64,000 nt of DNA, from positions 27,865 through 91,864 of the IMG/VR virus record IMGVR_UViG_3300047094_001651, one strand, 5' to 3'. The DNA is from a virus. Shown piece after piece: positions 58,974 through 64,000 of the stretch (positions are counted from its first letter, which is position 1; every line of letters begins with the position of its first letter). Position numbers and translations under genes: made by a program. The notes beneath the pieces were generated by a model. It made no database searches. It had not been told where the DNA came from and saw nothing but the letters and a program-made list of their open reading frames with translations.

Positions 58974-59120
58974 CTCAGGGTGATATTTGTGTTTTAATTC
59001 GTTGACAATCATAACAGATTTTTTTAATCCAAGAGCATATTCATTATGCCCATGTTTAATTGAAATCTGTATGCTGTGTTGGATCCGTTCATAAAATTCT
59101 TTGTAGAATTGTTCGTTCAT
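58965..59120 (-). CDS. Small hypothetical protein (51 residues)
   Basis: A complete ATG-TAG frame lies between tRNA-Ser and the zinc-ribbon gene. The peptide is helical and rich in His and Lys (MNEQFYKEFYERIQHSIQIS, GHNEYALGLKKSVMIVNEL). No domain is recognised. It is the only candidate in this interval, and the phage codon style (AT-rich third positions) fits. Confidence 0.62.
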   Translation of the reverse strand: MNEQFYKEFYERIQHSIQISIKHGHNEYALGLKKSVMIVNELKHKYHPETK

Positions 59121-59137
59121 AAAATAATAACGGACAG

Positions 59138-59220
59138 CGGAGAATAATAGAATCGAACTATCAGGCTATTAACCTGGCATCGTTTTCAAGACGATTTACC
59201 GACCATCGGTGCTATTCTCC
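59138..59220 (-). tRNA. tRNA-Ser (UGA)
   Basis: An 83-base class II tRNA with a 7-base-pair acceptor arm (GGAGAAT/ATTCTCC), anticodon loop CTTGAAA with anticodon UGA, a long variable arm and T-loop TTCGATT. CCA is not encoded. Its 5' end touches the stop codon of the PD-(D/E)XK gene without a gap, so the two share a transcript. Confidence 0.93.
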
Positions 59221-59607
59221 TTAAAGTTTATCTTTAAATGATTGATATTTTTCACCTAAAGATAAAGTAGATTTTGATTTAATTTCTGAAGTTGGTATAA
59301 AGTATATATCTCCAACTTCAGTAACTGCTAGTAGATAATCGCAAGAATTATTGTCAAATTTATGAATTGTATTTTCTGTTCTATTAGATCTAATAGATCT
59401 TAACTGAATACAATAATTTGAATTTTCTTTAGTTCGTGTAGATTTAACTTGAACTTTTTTTAAGTTGCCATCAATCTCACACACTAAATCATAACTTTGA
59501 TTATCTACTAGAGGAACTGAAACATTGTAACCTTTTTTTGTCAAATATGCAATAGCATAGGATAATCCTATAGTTCCTTGAGCTACTGGAGGAAGATTAT
59601 CAAACAT
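59221..59607 (-). CDS. PD-(D/E)XK endonuclease-like protein, I-Ssp6803I/PDDEXK_5 type
   Basis: This 128-residue protein opens with GTIGLSYAIAYLTKKGYNVS. The nuclease core SYDLVCEIDGNLKKVQVKST then carries D40 and the Q53-V-K55 variant of the D/E-x-K motif. This is the layout of cyanobacterial group I intron-associated endonucleases such as I-Ssp6803I. The tail (DYLLAVTEVGDIYFIPTSEI) is also typical. It probably cuts double-stranded DNA at one site. It lies between tRNA-Ser and the psbA region. A freestanding homing endonuclease next to psbA has been described in phage S-PM2, but the tRNA is another conceivable target. A general Holliday-junction-like role cannot be excluded. Confidence 0.75.
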   Translation of the reverse strand: MFDNLPPVAQGTIGLSYAIAYLTKKGYNVSVPLVDNQSYDLVCEIDGNLKKVQVKSTRTKENSNYCIQLRSIRSNRTENTIHKFDNNSCDYLLAVTEVGDIYFIPTSEIKSKSTLSLGEKYQSFKDKL

Positions 59608-59628
59608 ACCTGTATAGTATACTGGTAT

Positions 59629-59636
59629 TATTTATA
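59629..59636 (-). promoter_or_regulatory. Late promoter box for the endonuclease-like gene
   Basis: Minus-strand TATAAATA lies 22 bases upstream of the start at 59607 and would also read through tRNA-Ser. Confidence 0.6.
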
Positions 59637-59661
59637 CTTTTAAAAGGTTACATATTATATA

Positions 59662-59892
59662 TCAAAGATTAGATTGAGTTCTTGCGTCCATCTGACGTAC
59701 AGTATAGATTGGACTCTTCATGTAGCGTTTAATTTTTTTAAGTTGCTTATTAAGTTGTTTTAGTTGCTGTAGATCCCTTTGAATTTCTGCAGGACTTTTG
59801 ATTTTGTCTTCATTCAGACTAAGTTCTGGAGTTAATACGGTTTCTTCTTCTGAAACTTCAACAGATTCTACATCAATAATTTGGTCTTCCAT
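59662..59892 (-). CDS. Hypothetical acidic/basic helical protein (76 residues)
   Basis: The N-terminal half is acidic (VESVEVSEEETVLTPELSL). The C-terminal half is a basic coiled coil (IQRDLQQLKQLNKQLKKIKR). No family is recognised. It has its own early promoter, whose transcript begins within a hairpin placed between psbA and this gene. The basic helix may bind DNA or RNA. Confidence 0.65.
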   Translation of the reverse strand: MEDQIIDVESVEVSEEETVLTPELSLNEDKIKSPAEIQRDLQQLKQLNKQLKKIKRYMKSPIYTVRQMDARTQSNL

Positions 59893-59904
59893 AGTTTACT
59901 CATG

Positions 59905-59927
59905 AAAAAGGAGCCTCTAGAGGCTCC
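59905..59927 (-). terminator. psbA terminator
   Basis: Minus-strand GGAGCCTC-TA-GAGGCTCC (59910-59927), a perfect palindrome with the innermost pairs necessarily open, is followed by TTTTT. It lies 29 bases beyond the psbA stop. Confidence 0.85.
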
Positions 59928-59930
59928 CAT

Positions 59931-59959
59931 ATCATAGCACGTTAGAGAGTGCTTGTCAA
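59931..59959 (-). promoter_or_regulatory. Early promoter overlapping the psbA stop codon
   Basis: TTGACA (59954-59959) includes the psbA TGA stop. A 17-base spacer and TATGAT (59931-59936) follow. The predicted start falls inside the first arm of the psbA terminator. Confidence 0.85.
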
Positions 59960-61035
59960 CCGATTGCAGGGGCGGTCAGGGCCACAGGAGTGGTCTGAAC
60001 GGATGCAAGGTCTAGAGGGAAGTTGTGAGCGTTACGCTCGTGCATCACTTCCATTCCAAGACCACCACGGTTCAGGATGTCTGCCCAAGTGTTAATCACA
60101 TGTCCCTGACTATCCTGGATAGACTGGTTGAAGTTGAAACCGTTTAGGTTGAAGGCCATCGTGCTAACTCCCAGAGCAGCGAACCAAATACCAACAACAG
60201 GCCAAGCAGCCAGGAAGAAATGAAGACTGCGAGAGTTGTTGAATGAGGCGTATTGGAAGATGAGTCGTCCGAAGTAACCGTGGGCTGCAACGATGTTGTA
60301 GGTTTCTTCTTCTTGTCCGAACTTGTATCCATAGTTTTGTGATTCGTTTTCAGTTGTTTCACGAACGAGTGAAGACGTAACCAGACTTCCGTGCATAGCA
60401 CTAAAGAGACTGCCACCAAATACCCCAGCCACACCGAGCATATGGAAAGGATGCATGAGAATGTTGTGTTCTGCTTGGAAGACGAGCATGTAGTTGAAGG
60501 TGCCTGAGATTCCGAGAGGCATTGCATCACTGAAGGAACCTTGACCGAAAGGATAGACAAGGAAAACTGCAGAAGCGGCGGCAACAGGAGCACTATAAGC
60601 AACGCAGATCCAAGGACGCATACCCAGACGGTAGGAAAGTTCCCACTCACGACCCATGTAAGCATAGATACCGATTAGAAAATGGAAGACGACCAGTTGG
60701 AATGGTCCACCATTATATAGCCACTCATCGAGTGAGTTTGCTTCCCAGATGGGATAGAAGTGTAGACCGATAGCATTGCTTGAAGGAACAACAGCACCAG
60801 AGATGATGTTGTTTCCATACATGAGTGAACCAGCTACAGGTTCACGAATACCGTCGATATCGACAGGAGGAGCAGCAACGAAAGCAACAATGAAACAAAT
60901 AGTAGCAGCGAGAAGGGTTGGAATCATTAGAGTTCCAAACCAACCGACATAAAGACGGTTTTCGGTAGAAGTTACCCACTCACAGAATTGTTCCCAAGTG
61001 TTACTTCCACGCTGTTGAGCGATGGATGCAGTCAT
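59956..61035 (-). CDS. psbA: Photosystem II reaction-centre protein D1
   Basis: This 359-residue D1 is complete. All key residues are present: Tyr161, His198, Asp170, Glu189, His190, His332, Glu333, Asp342 and the processed C-terminus Ala344. Residue 130 is glutamate (YMGREWEL), the form associated with high-light D1 in cyanobacteria. No intron interrupts the gene. Phage D1 replaces the short-lived host protein so that photosynthesis continues during infection. Its base composition is distinctly less AT-rich than neighbouring small genes, fitting host origin. It has overlapping early and late promoters at 61099-61132. Confidence 0.98.
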   Translation of the reverse strand: MTASIAQQRGSNTWEQFCEWVTSTENRLYVGWFGTLMIPTLLAATICFIVAFVAAPPVDIDGIREPVAGSLMYGNNIISGAVVPSSNAIGLHFYPIWEANSLDEWLYNGGPFQLVVFHFLIGIYAYMGREWELSYRLGMRPWICVAYSAPVAAASAVFLVYPFGQGSFSDAMPLGISGTFNYMLVFQAEHNILMHPFHMLGVAGVFGGSLFSAMHGSLVTSSLVRETTENESQNYGYKFGQEEETYNIVAAHGYFGRLIFQYASFNNSRSLHFFLAAWPVVGIWFAALGVSTMAFNLNGFNFNQSIQDSQGHVINTWADILNRGGLGMEVMHERNAHNFPLDLASVQTTPVALTAPAIG

Positions 61036-61098
61036 AGTTTTAAAAGAACGTAAAGGTTTATTAAAAAGTATGTGAAGAAACGTAACGTCCCTTCGACC

Positions 61099-61132
61099 TA
61101 TTTATAGTACCACAGGTTTGGTGACTTGTCAA
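61099..61132 (-). promoter_or_regulatory. Combined early and late psbA promoter
   Basis: TTGACA (61127-61132), 17-base spacer and TACTAT (61104-61109) form an early promoter. TATAAATA (61099-61106), the exact T4 late box, overlaps its -10. psbA can thus be read in both phases from nearly the same start. Confidence 0.85.
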
Positions 61133-61142
61133 GGGGGCTAGC

Positions 61143-61150
61143 CTAAATAC
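61143..61150 (+). promoter_or_regulatory. Plus-strand late promoter box
   Basis: CTAAATAC lies 16 bases before the ATG at 61166 and is back to back with the psbA promoter. Confidence 0.55.
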
Positions 61151-61165
61151 ATATAAACTGTTCTC

Positions 61166-61366
61166 ATGAACGAGAGAAGGACATTTAACACTCCAATTAG
61201 AGAGCCTTGGAATGCTCCAATCCATCAAATGCTAAAAGCTATAGATAATCATACAAGAGAATATCTAAAGACTGGAGATCCTTGGCATAAAGAAAAAGCA
61301 GATACGTTAAGAACATATCTGCATGAGTTAAAAACTTGGATTCACAAAGAGGAACACCATGAATGA
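61166..61366 (+). CDS. Hypothetical 66-residue protein
   Basis: This small polar helical protein (MNERRTFNTPIREPWNAPIH, DTLRTYLHELKTWIHKEEHH) ends in histidines and glutamates. No family is recognised. It starts a short plus-strand unit divergent from psbA and overlaps a 36-residue membrane peptide by eight bases. The pairing of a soluble and a membrane peptide facing the endolysin gene hints at a lysis-related role, but this is speculation. Confidence 0.6.
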   Translation: MNERRTFNTPIREPWNAPIHQMLKAIDNHTREYLKTGDPWHKEKADTLRTYLHELKTWIHKEEHHE

Positions 61367-61469
61367 TTTTCCCTGGGGAGTTGCAATAGGACTTGGAATA
61401 GTTCTATTAGGAACCCTATGTTGTATAGTTTATATTATGATGTTAGACTACTTAGAGAGTAAACAATAA
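61359..61469 (+). CDS. Small membrane peptide (36 residues)
   Basis: The ATG at 61359 has an AGAGG ribosome site six bases upstream within the previous gene. One hydrophobic segment, GVAIGLGIVLLGTLCCIVYI, is followed by a short polar end. It ends one base before the convergent endolysin gene's stop. Size and layout would suit a small holin-like or other inner-membrane peptide; no family is recognised. Confidence 0.6.
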   Translation: MNDFPWGVAIGLGIVLLGTLCCIVYIMMLDYLESKQ

Positions 61470-61470
61470 A

Positions 61471-62103
61471 TCATTTGATCTTAGATAATCCAGAATCCCA
61501 TAATGCACCCTCAGCTCTACGTCTACGTGCAAGACCCTTCTCTACGCTAGATCCTGGATTACGGTAGCGATATAGTGCCTCTGGAACCATGTGCCAAGAC
61601 TTTTCTTTCAGTGTTTTGGTGATGGTAGCAAATCCATCTGACCCATAGAAATTAGCACCAAGATTATATGCAAATGAAAGTAGTGCTCCTCGCATCTCAT
61701 CATTCATTTCATTCCAGTATGGAATCTTAGTGAGTGGTGGTAGAAATTGATTGCGAATTTGATATTCTAAAAGTTGATCTGCTTGTTGCAATGTAATCTT
61801 ATCAGTAATCTTAAATGGATTTCCATTCATATCTTTGGTACTTCCCCAACCAATAGTGATAGGAAGTCCTCCAGTATGTGGATCATAATAAGCCTTTAAT
61901 ACACACCCTTCAAATTGCTTAATTAAATCTACACCACACAGAGGAACTACAGATGTATTAGGCTGTGCGTATTGATTCCTAAACCTTTTAGCAAACTCTT
62001 CTAGAACATTTGGTGGTGTATTCTGCTGAAGGTATTCCCATGCATCCATTTGATGCATGTAATCTTTGGTGTTCTTCGCTGCATCAGTTAATTTTATAGA
62101 CAT
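61471..62103 (-). CDS. Endolysin, GH24 lysozyme family
   Basis: The catalytic region of this 210-residue protein is LIKQFEGCVLKAYYDPHTGG, with E65 and D74, followed by ITIGWGST with T83: the E-D-T triad of T4-type lysozymes. EMRGALLSFAYNLGANFYG is the conserved helix, and a basic AEGALWD end follows. Residues 1-52 are an extra helical N-terminal part. There is no signal peptide, so it needs a holin to reach the wall. A hairpin and late box lie directly before its start. Confidence 0.9.
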   Translation of the reverse strand: MSIKLTDAAKNTKDYMHQMDAWEYLQQNTPPNVLEEFAKRFRNQYAQPNTSVVPLCGVDLIKQFEGCVLKAYYDPHTGGLPITIGWGSTKDMNGNPFKITDKITLQQADQLLEYQIRNQFLPPLTKIPYWNEMNDEMRGALLSFAYNLGANFYGSDGFATITKTLKEKSWHMVPEALYRYRNPGSSVEKGLARRRRAEGALWDSGLSKIK

Positions 62104-62128
62104 AAAAAAAGGAGGTATTGAACCTCCT
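62104..62128 (-). terminator. Hairpin before the endolysin start
   Basis: Minus-strand AGGAGG (62123-62128), loop TTCAATA, CCTCCT (62110-62115), then a run of seven Ts directly before the ATG. It looks like an intrinsic terminator for the short hli gene but lies in the leader of the endolysin. Confidence 0.75.
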
Positions 62129-62136
62129 GTATTTAT
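62129..62136 (-). promoter_or_regulatory. Late promoter box for the endolysin
   Basis: Minus-strand ATAAATAC ends directly at the hairpin and lies 26 bases before the endolysin start. Confidence 0.55.
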
Positions 62137-62141
62137 TTAAT

Positions 62142-62261
62142 TCAAAGAATTCCAGGAATAATTTGCCCAGTCGTCAAGTAAGTGCCAACTGCAATTACAA
62201 AACCAAGCATTGCTAGACGTGCATTGAGGATTTCTGCCTCAGGGGTAAAACCGAATTTCAT
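62142..62261 (-). CDS. hli: High-light-inducible protein, short form
   Basis: This 39-residue protein contains the Hlip core PEAEILNARLAMLGFVIAVG, followed by TYLTTGQIIPGIL. It is essentially a single chlorophyll-binding transmembrane helix with the conserved E-x2-N-x-R motif. Hlips protect photosystem II and aid D1 turnover under stress. An AGGAG site lies seven bases upstream of the ATG. It ends the ferredoxin/hli unit and is followed by the hairpin at 62104-62128. Confidence 0.9.
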   Translation of the reverse strand: MKFGFTPEAEILNARLAMLGFVIAVGTYLTTGQIIPGIL

Positions 62262-62276
62262 AGTTGTTCTCCTAAA

Positions 62277-62570
62277 TTAAAGGTTTTCTTCTTGTTCAGT
62301 TAAAATAACACAATCACTGGTGGGATATGCTACACAAGTTAGAACCCAACCTGCTTCAATTTGTTCATCATCAAGGAATGATTGTTCTTCGTTGTCTACT
62401 GTACCACTAATCAGTTTACCAGCACAAGCAGAGCAAGCACCAGCACGACAAGAGGAAGGTAGATCAGCGCCAGCTTCTTCAGCCGCTTCAAGGATATATT
62501 GATCATCGGCACACTGAATGGTAGTTTCGGTGCCATCGGGGGATTGAAGTGTAATGTTGTAAGTAGCCAT
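62277..62570 (-). CDS. petF: Plant-type [2Fe-2S] ferredoxin
   Basis: In this 97-residue protein the iron-sulfur ligands are C41, C46, C49 ([12 protein letters not shown]) and C79 (LTCVAYP), with the typical spacing. The acidic [10 protein letters not shown] segment provides the partner-docking surface. It would carry electrons from photosystem I to reductases such as those for bilins or ribonucleotides. It overlaps the membrane peptide upstream (TGATG) and lies 15 bases from the short hli gene, giving one photosynthesis cassette. Confidence 0.95.
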   Translation of the reverse strand: MATYNITLQSPDGTETTIQCADDQYILEAAEEAGADLPSSCRAGACSACAGKLISGTVDNEEQSFLDDEQIEAGWVLTCVAYPTSDCVILTEQEENL

Positions 62571-62656
62571 CAGTATGTTTTAGAAAGTTGATTTACAGAA
62601 TGGGCAAGAAGTACAAAGAATACAATGCTTGTTACAGTGAAAATTAGTTCAGTCAT
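62570..62656 (-). CDS. 28-residue single-helix membrane peptide
   Basis: This short frame starts directly after the stop of the upstream hli gene (TAA ATG). It ends in a TGATG overlap with ferredoxin. It is a single hydrophobic helix, [19 protein letters not shown], with a short polar end. The perfect fit between its neighbours supports a real gene. Size and setting resemble small photosystem subunits (Psb/Pet peptides), but no specific subunit is recognised. Confidence 0.65.
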   Translation of the reverse strand: MTELIFTVTSIVFFVLLAHSVNQLSKTY

Positions 62657-62851
62657 TTAGAAGACCCCGAAGAAGAAATTACCTGTGACCAGATAAGAAA
62701 CAAGACCAGAAACAAAACCGACCATTGCCCAGCGCCCATTGTACTTTTCCTTTACTTGATTGGGGGTATCCATACCGTAGTTTTCATAATACATAGTGGG
62801 TTCTTTTGCCCACATATTCATTTGCCCACGGTCATTACTTGTTACAGTCAT
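62657..62851 (-). CDS. hli: High-light-inducible protein, long form
   Basis: This 64-residue Hlip has a soluble N-terminal 35 residues and then the core VKEKYNGRWAMVGFVSGLVS with the conserved E-x3-N-G-R-x-A-M-x-G-F chlorophyll-binding motif. The helix ends FFFGVF. It protects photosystem II assembly and D1 under high light. It is the first gene of the cassette and follows a near-perfect early promoter at 62877-62905. Confidence 0.93.
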   Translation of the reverse strand: MTVTSNDRGQMNMWAKEPTMYYENYGMDTPNQVKEKYNGRWAMVGFVSGLVSYLVTGNFFFGVF

Positions 62852-62876
62852 TTAAATTATTAAGAATTGTTGCACT

Positions 62877-62905
62877 AGTATATATGAAACAGGGGGTTTT
62901 GTCAA
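62877..62905 (-). promoter_or_regulatory. Early promoter of the hli-ferredoxin cassette
   Basis: TTGACA (62900-62905), 17-base spacer, TATACT (62877-62882). The -35 lies between GGGGG and AACCCCC, so it can sit in a hairpin loop. Confidence 0.88.
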
Positions 62906-62923
62906 CCCCCAATTGTCAGAAAA

Positions 62924-63802
62924 TCAGAACTTGAACCCCAGACCCGTAGTGAATACAGGTGAGTAAGTACCGTTAGTAACACCATAGCTATTAGAAGCAT
63001 TGGTGGTAGGGAACTTGAGATCAGCAAAACCAACTAGAGAGTTGGTGAGACGACCCTCTACACCTAGAGCTAGAACTACCTGACCCTTCTCGCCAACAGC
63101 AGACTGATAGTTAGCATCAGTATTGTTTACGAAAGGAATCTGATAACCTACACCAGTGTAGATGTTAGCACGACTTACACCAGAAGGAGCACGAGAAATA
63201 CTCCAGTCATAGGACACTAGAGCACCGCCACCTGCACCAATCTGACCAGCAGGAGTACCAACTAGGTTAGCATAAGGACGAACAGCAACAGCATTCTGAT
63301 TGCTGAAAGTCTTTACTGCATAACGACCTTGGATGGTAGCACCAGATACAGTACGGTTTTCGGTGTAACCATTACCAGCAACACCTTGCTTGTTCAGTAG
63401 AACACCAGCACCTAGATAGTTACCAACACCTTGAGCCTTTTGTGCAACTGCAAGTTCTAGTGCAGATACACGAGCATTAGTAGCACCTAGTTCTTTAGCA
63501 AACTCAGCACGAAGTGCGGCTGCTAGTTGTGCATCAGCAGCAGTTTCAAACTCAGTGATACGATCTAGACATGCATTTGTTAGTGCAGCTAGTTGAGCAC
63601 GAGTTGCAGGTTGACCAGGACGGAAAGTGCCATCAGGGAAACCAGCAACACAACCGTAACGTGAAACTAGGTTAGAGATAGCCTGATAGGACCATTCAGT
63701 AGGCTGAACGTCACGTAGCTGAGAAACGCTAGTGACTTGTGCCATGGCAGGAGTAATCGCAGTAGTAGCAACAACACCAGCAGTGATAAGTGAACGAATC
63801 AT
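62924..63802 (-). CDS. SLH-domain porin-like outer-membrane protein
   Basis: This 292-residue protein has a signal peptide ending AMA-Q near residue 21. An SLH domain follows (SQLRDVQPTEWSYQAISNLV, GFPDGTFRPGQPATRAQLAA; about 27-80), then a short coiled coil (85-120). A beta-barrel-like C-terminal half ends in phenylalanine (GLGFKF), the outer-membrane insertion signal. Order and motifs match cyanobacterial Som/OprB-type porins, but the barrel is much shorter than the usual 350 or more residues. It may alter envelope permeability or block receptors of other phages; both are speculation. It has early and late promoters. Confidence 0.82.
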   Translation of the reverse strand: MIRSLITAGVVATTAITPAMAQVTSVSQLRDVQPTEWSYQAISNLVSRYGCVAGFPDGTFRPGQPATRAQLAALTNACLDRITEFETAADAQLAAALRAEFAKELGATNARVSALELAVAQKAQGVGNYLGAGVLLNKQGVAGNGYTENRTVSGATIQGRYAVKTFSNQNAVAVRPYANLVGTPAGQIGAGGGALVSYDWSISRAPSGVSRANIYTGVGYQIPFVNNTDANYQSAVGEKGQVVLALGVEGRLTNSLVGFADLKFPTTNASNSYGVTNGTYSPVFTTGLGFKF

Positions 63803-63829
63803 AATTTGAAAATGATTAAGTACAGATTT

Positions 63830-63837
63830 TATTTATA
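63830..63837 (-). promoter_or_regulatory. Late promoter box for the porin-like gene
   Basis: Minus-strand TATAAATA lies 28 bases upstream of the start. Between it and the early promoter is an inverted repeat (GAACCA/TGGTTC) that can form a leader hairpin. Confidence 0.65.
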
Positions 63838-63876
63838 TTGTTAGGAACCATAACGTGGTTCGGTCCCTTCCCCAAT

Positions 63877-63905
63877 ATTATAGGGTAAAAGGTGGGGGCT
63901 GTCAA
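63877..63905 (-). promoter_or_regulatory. Early promoter for the porin-like gene
   Basis: TTGACA (63900-63905), 17-base spacer, perfect TATAAT (63877-63882). The -35 lies between GGGGG and CCCCC and overlaps the stop codon of a small upstream frame. Confidence 0.88.
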
Positions 63906-63976
63906 CCCCCTTTGCAGGCTCGCCACTTGCCCTTTGACTGGAGGCAAGAAACCAGGCGGGAGTAAGCACTCCTCAT
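63902..63976 (-). CDS. Possible 24-residue peptide
   Basis: The ATG at 63976 shares an ATGA with the end of another frame. The TGA stop is part of the TTGACA -35 box, as at psbA. The peptide is basic with three cysteines (MRSAYSRLVSCLQSKGKWRA). It is short, so this is only a suggestion. Confidence 0.3.
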   Translation of the reverse strand: MRSAYSRLVSCLQSKGKWRACKGG

Positions 63977-64000
63977 CCGCACCAGTCGGCATATTTACTG
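63973..64000 (-). CDS. Possible 3' end of a gene entering the window
   Basis: The frame reading SKYADWCG then TGA is open to the window edge and overlaps the next ATG by four bases, as other genes here do. Only eight residues are visible, so nothing can be said of function. Confidence 0.3.

Noticed and set aside
59956-61035. Possible group I intron in psbA, as in phage S-PM2
   Set aside because: The D1 frame is continuous for 359 codons with all conserved residues at normal numbering.

Overview
The window is part of the genome of a T4-like myovirus that infects cyanobacteria (a cyanomyovirus of the Synechococcus/Prochlorococcus type). Three things show this. There are T4 core genes: gp5, a gp26-like protein, gp4, gp48, gp53, gp32, gp59, gp33 and RNase H. 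There are cyanobacterial auxiliary genes: psbA, two hli genes, a plant-type ferredoxin, CP12, speD, thyX and phoH. DNA is AT-rich and packed with short overlapping genes, and transcription is controlled by two promoter classes, host-like TTGACA-17-TATAAT and T4-late-like (C/A/T)TAAATA. Almost everything is on the minus strand; the plus-strand islands are 3.6-4.2 kb, 48.7-50.3 kb and 61.2-61.5 kb.

Layout. 0-3.5 kb: an RNA ligase and a chain of very short, translationally coupled genes read from several early promoters; six of them are under 60 codons. 3.6-4.8 kb: two convergent 2-oxoglutarate/Fe(II) oxygenase-like genes. 4.9-14.5 kb: three paralogous 608-623-residue kelch-like proteins, each with exactly 12 YGYF-G-G repeats, alternating with a two-domain glycosyltransferase, a sulfotransferase and a second glycosyltransferase. 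14.5-35.3 kb: fibre-type structural genes, including a 4568-residue protein. 35.4-36.2 kb: speD, tRNA-Leu(UAA) and tRNA-Met(CAU). 36.3-50.3 kb: baseplate, hub, tail and head-completion genes, with CP12 embedded among them and a very likely programmed -1 ribosomal frameshift in the gp26-like gene, just upstream of two large tape-measure-like proteins with M23 peptidase domains. 50.4-58.3 kb: DNA metabolism (gp32, DUF1825, gp59, gp33, a PD-(D/E)XK nuclease, PhoH, ThyX, RNase H, glutaredoxin). 58.4-64 kb: small proteins, tRNA-Ser(UGA), a PD-(D/E)XK homing-endonuclease-like gene, psbA, a GH24 endolysin, an hli / ferredoxin / membrane-peptide / hli cassette, and an SLH-domain outer-membrane porin-like protein.

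How it fits together. Early genes have sigma70-type promoters, so host RNA polymerase could read them at once. Virion genes follow late boxes, and gp33, the late-transcription coactivator, is encoded here. psbA and the porin-like gene carry both promoter types. Auxiliary genes would keep photosystem II and electron transport running (psbA, hli, ferredoxin), restrain the Calvin cycle (CP12) and supply polyamines and nucleotides (speD, thyX). Several operon junctions are very compact: -35 boxes sit inside terminator loops or upstream stop codons, and late boxes overlap start and stop codons. Assignments rest on recognisable motifs in the translated sequence; no database search was run.
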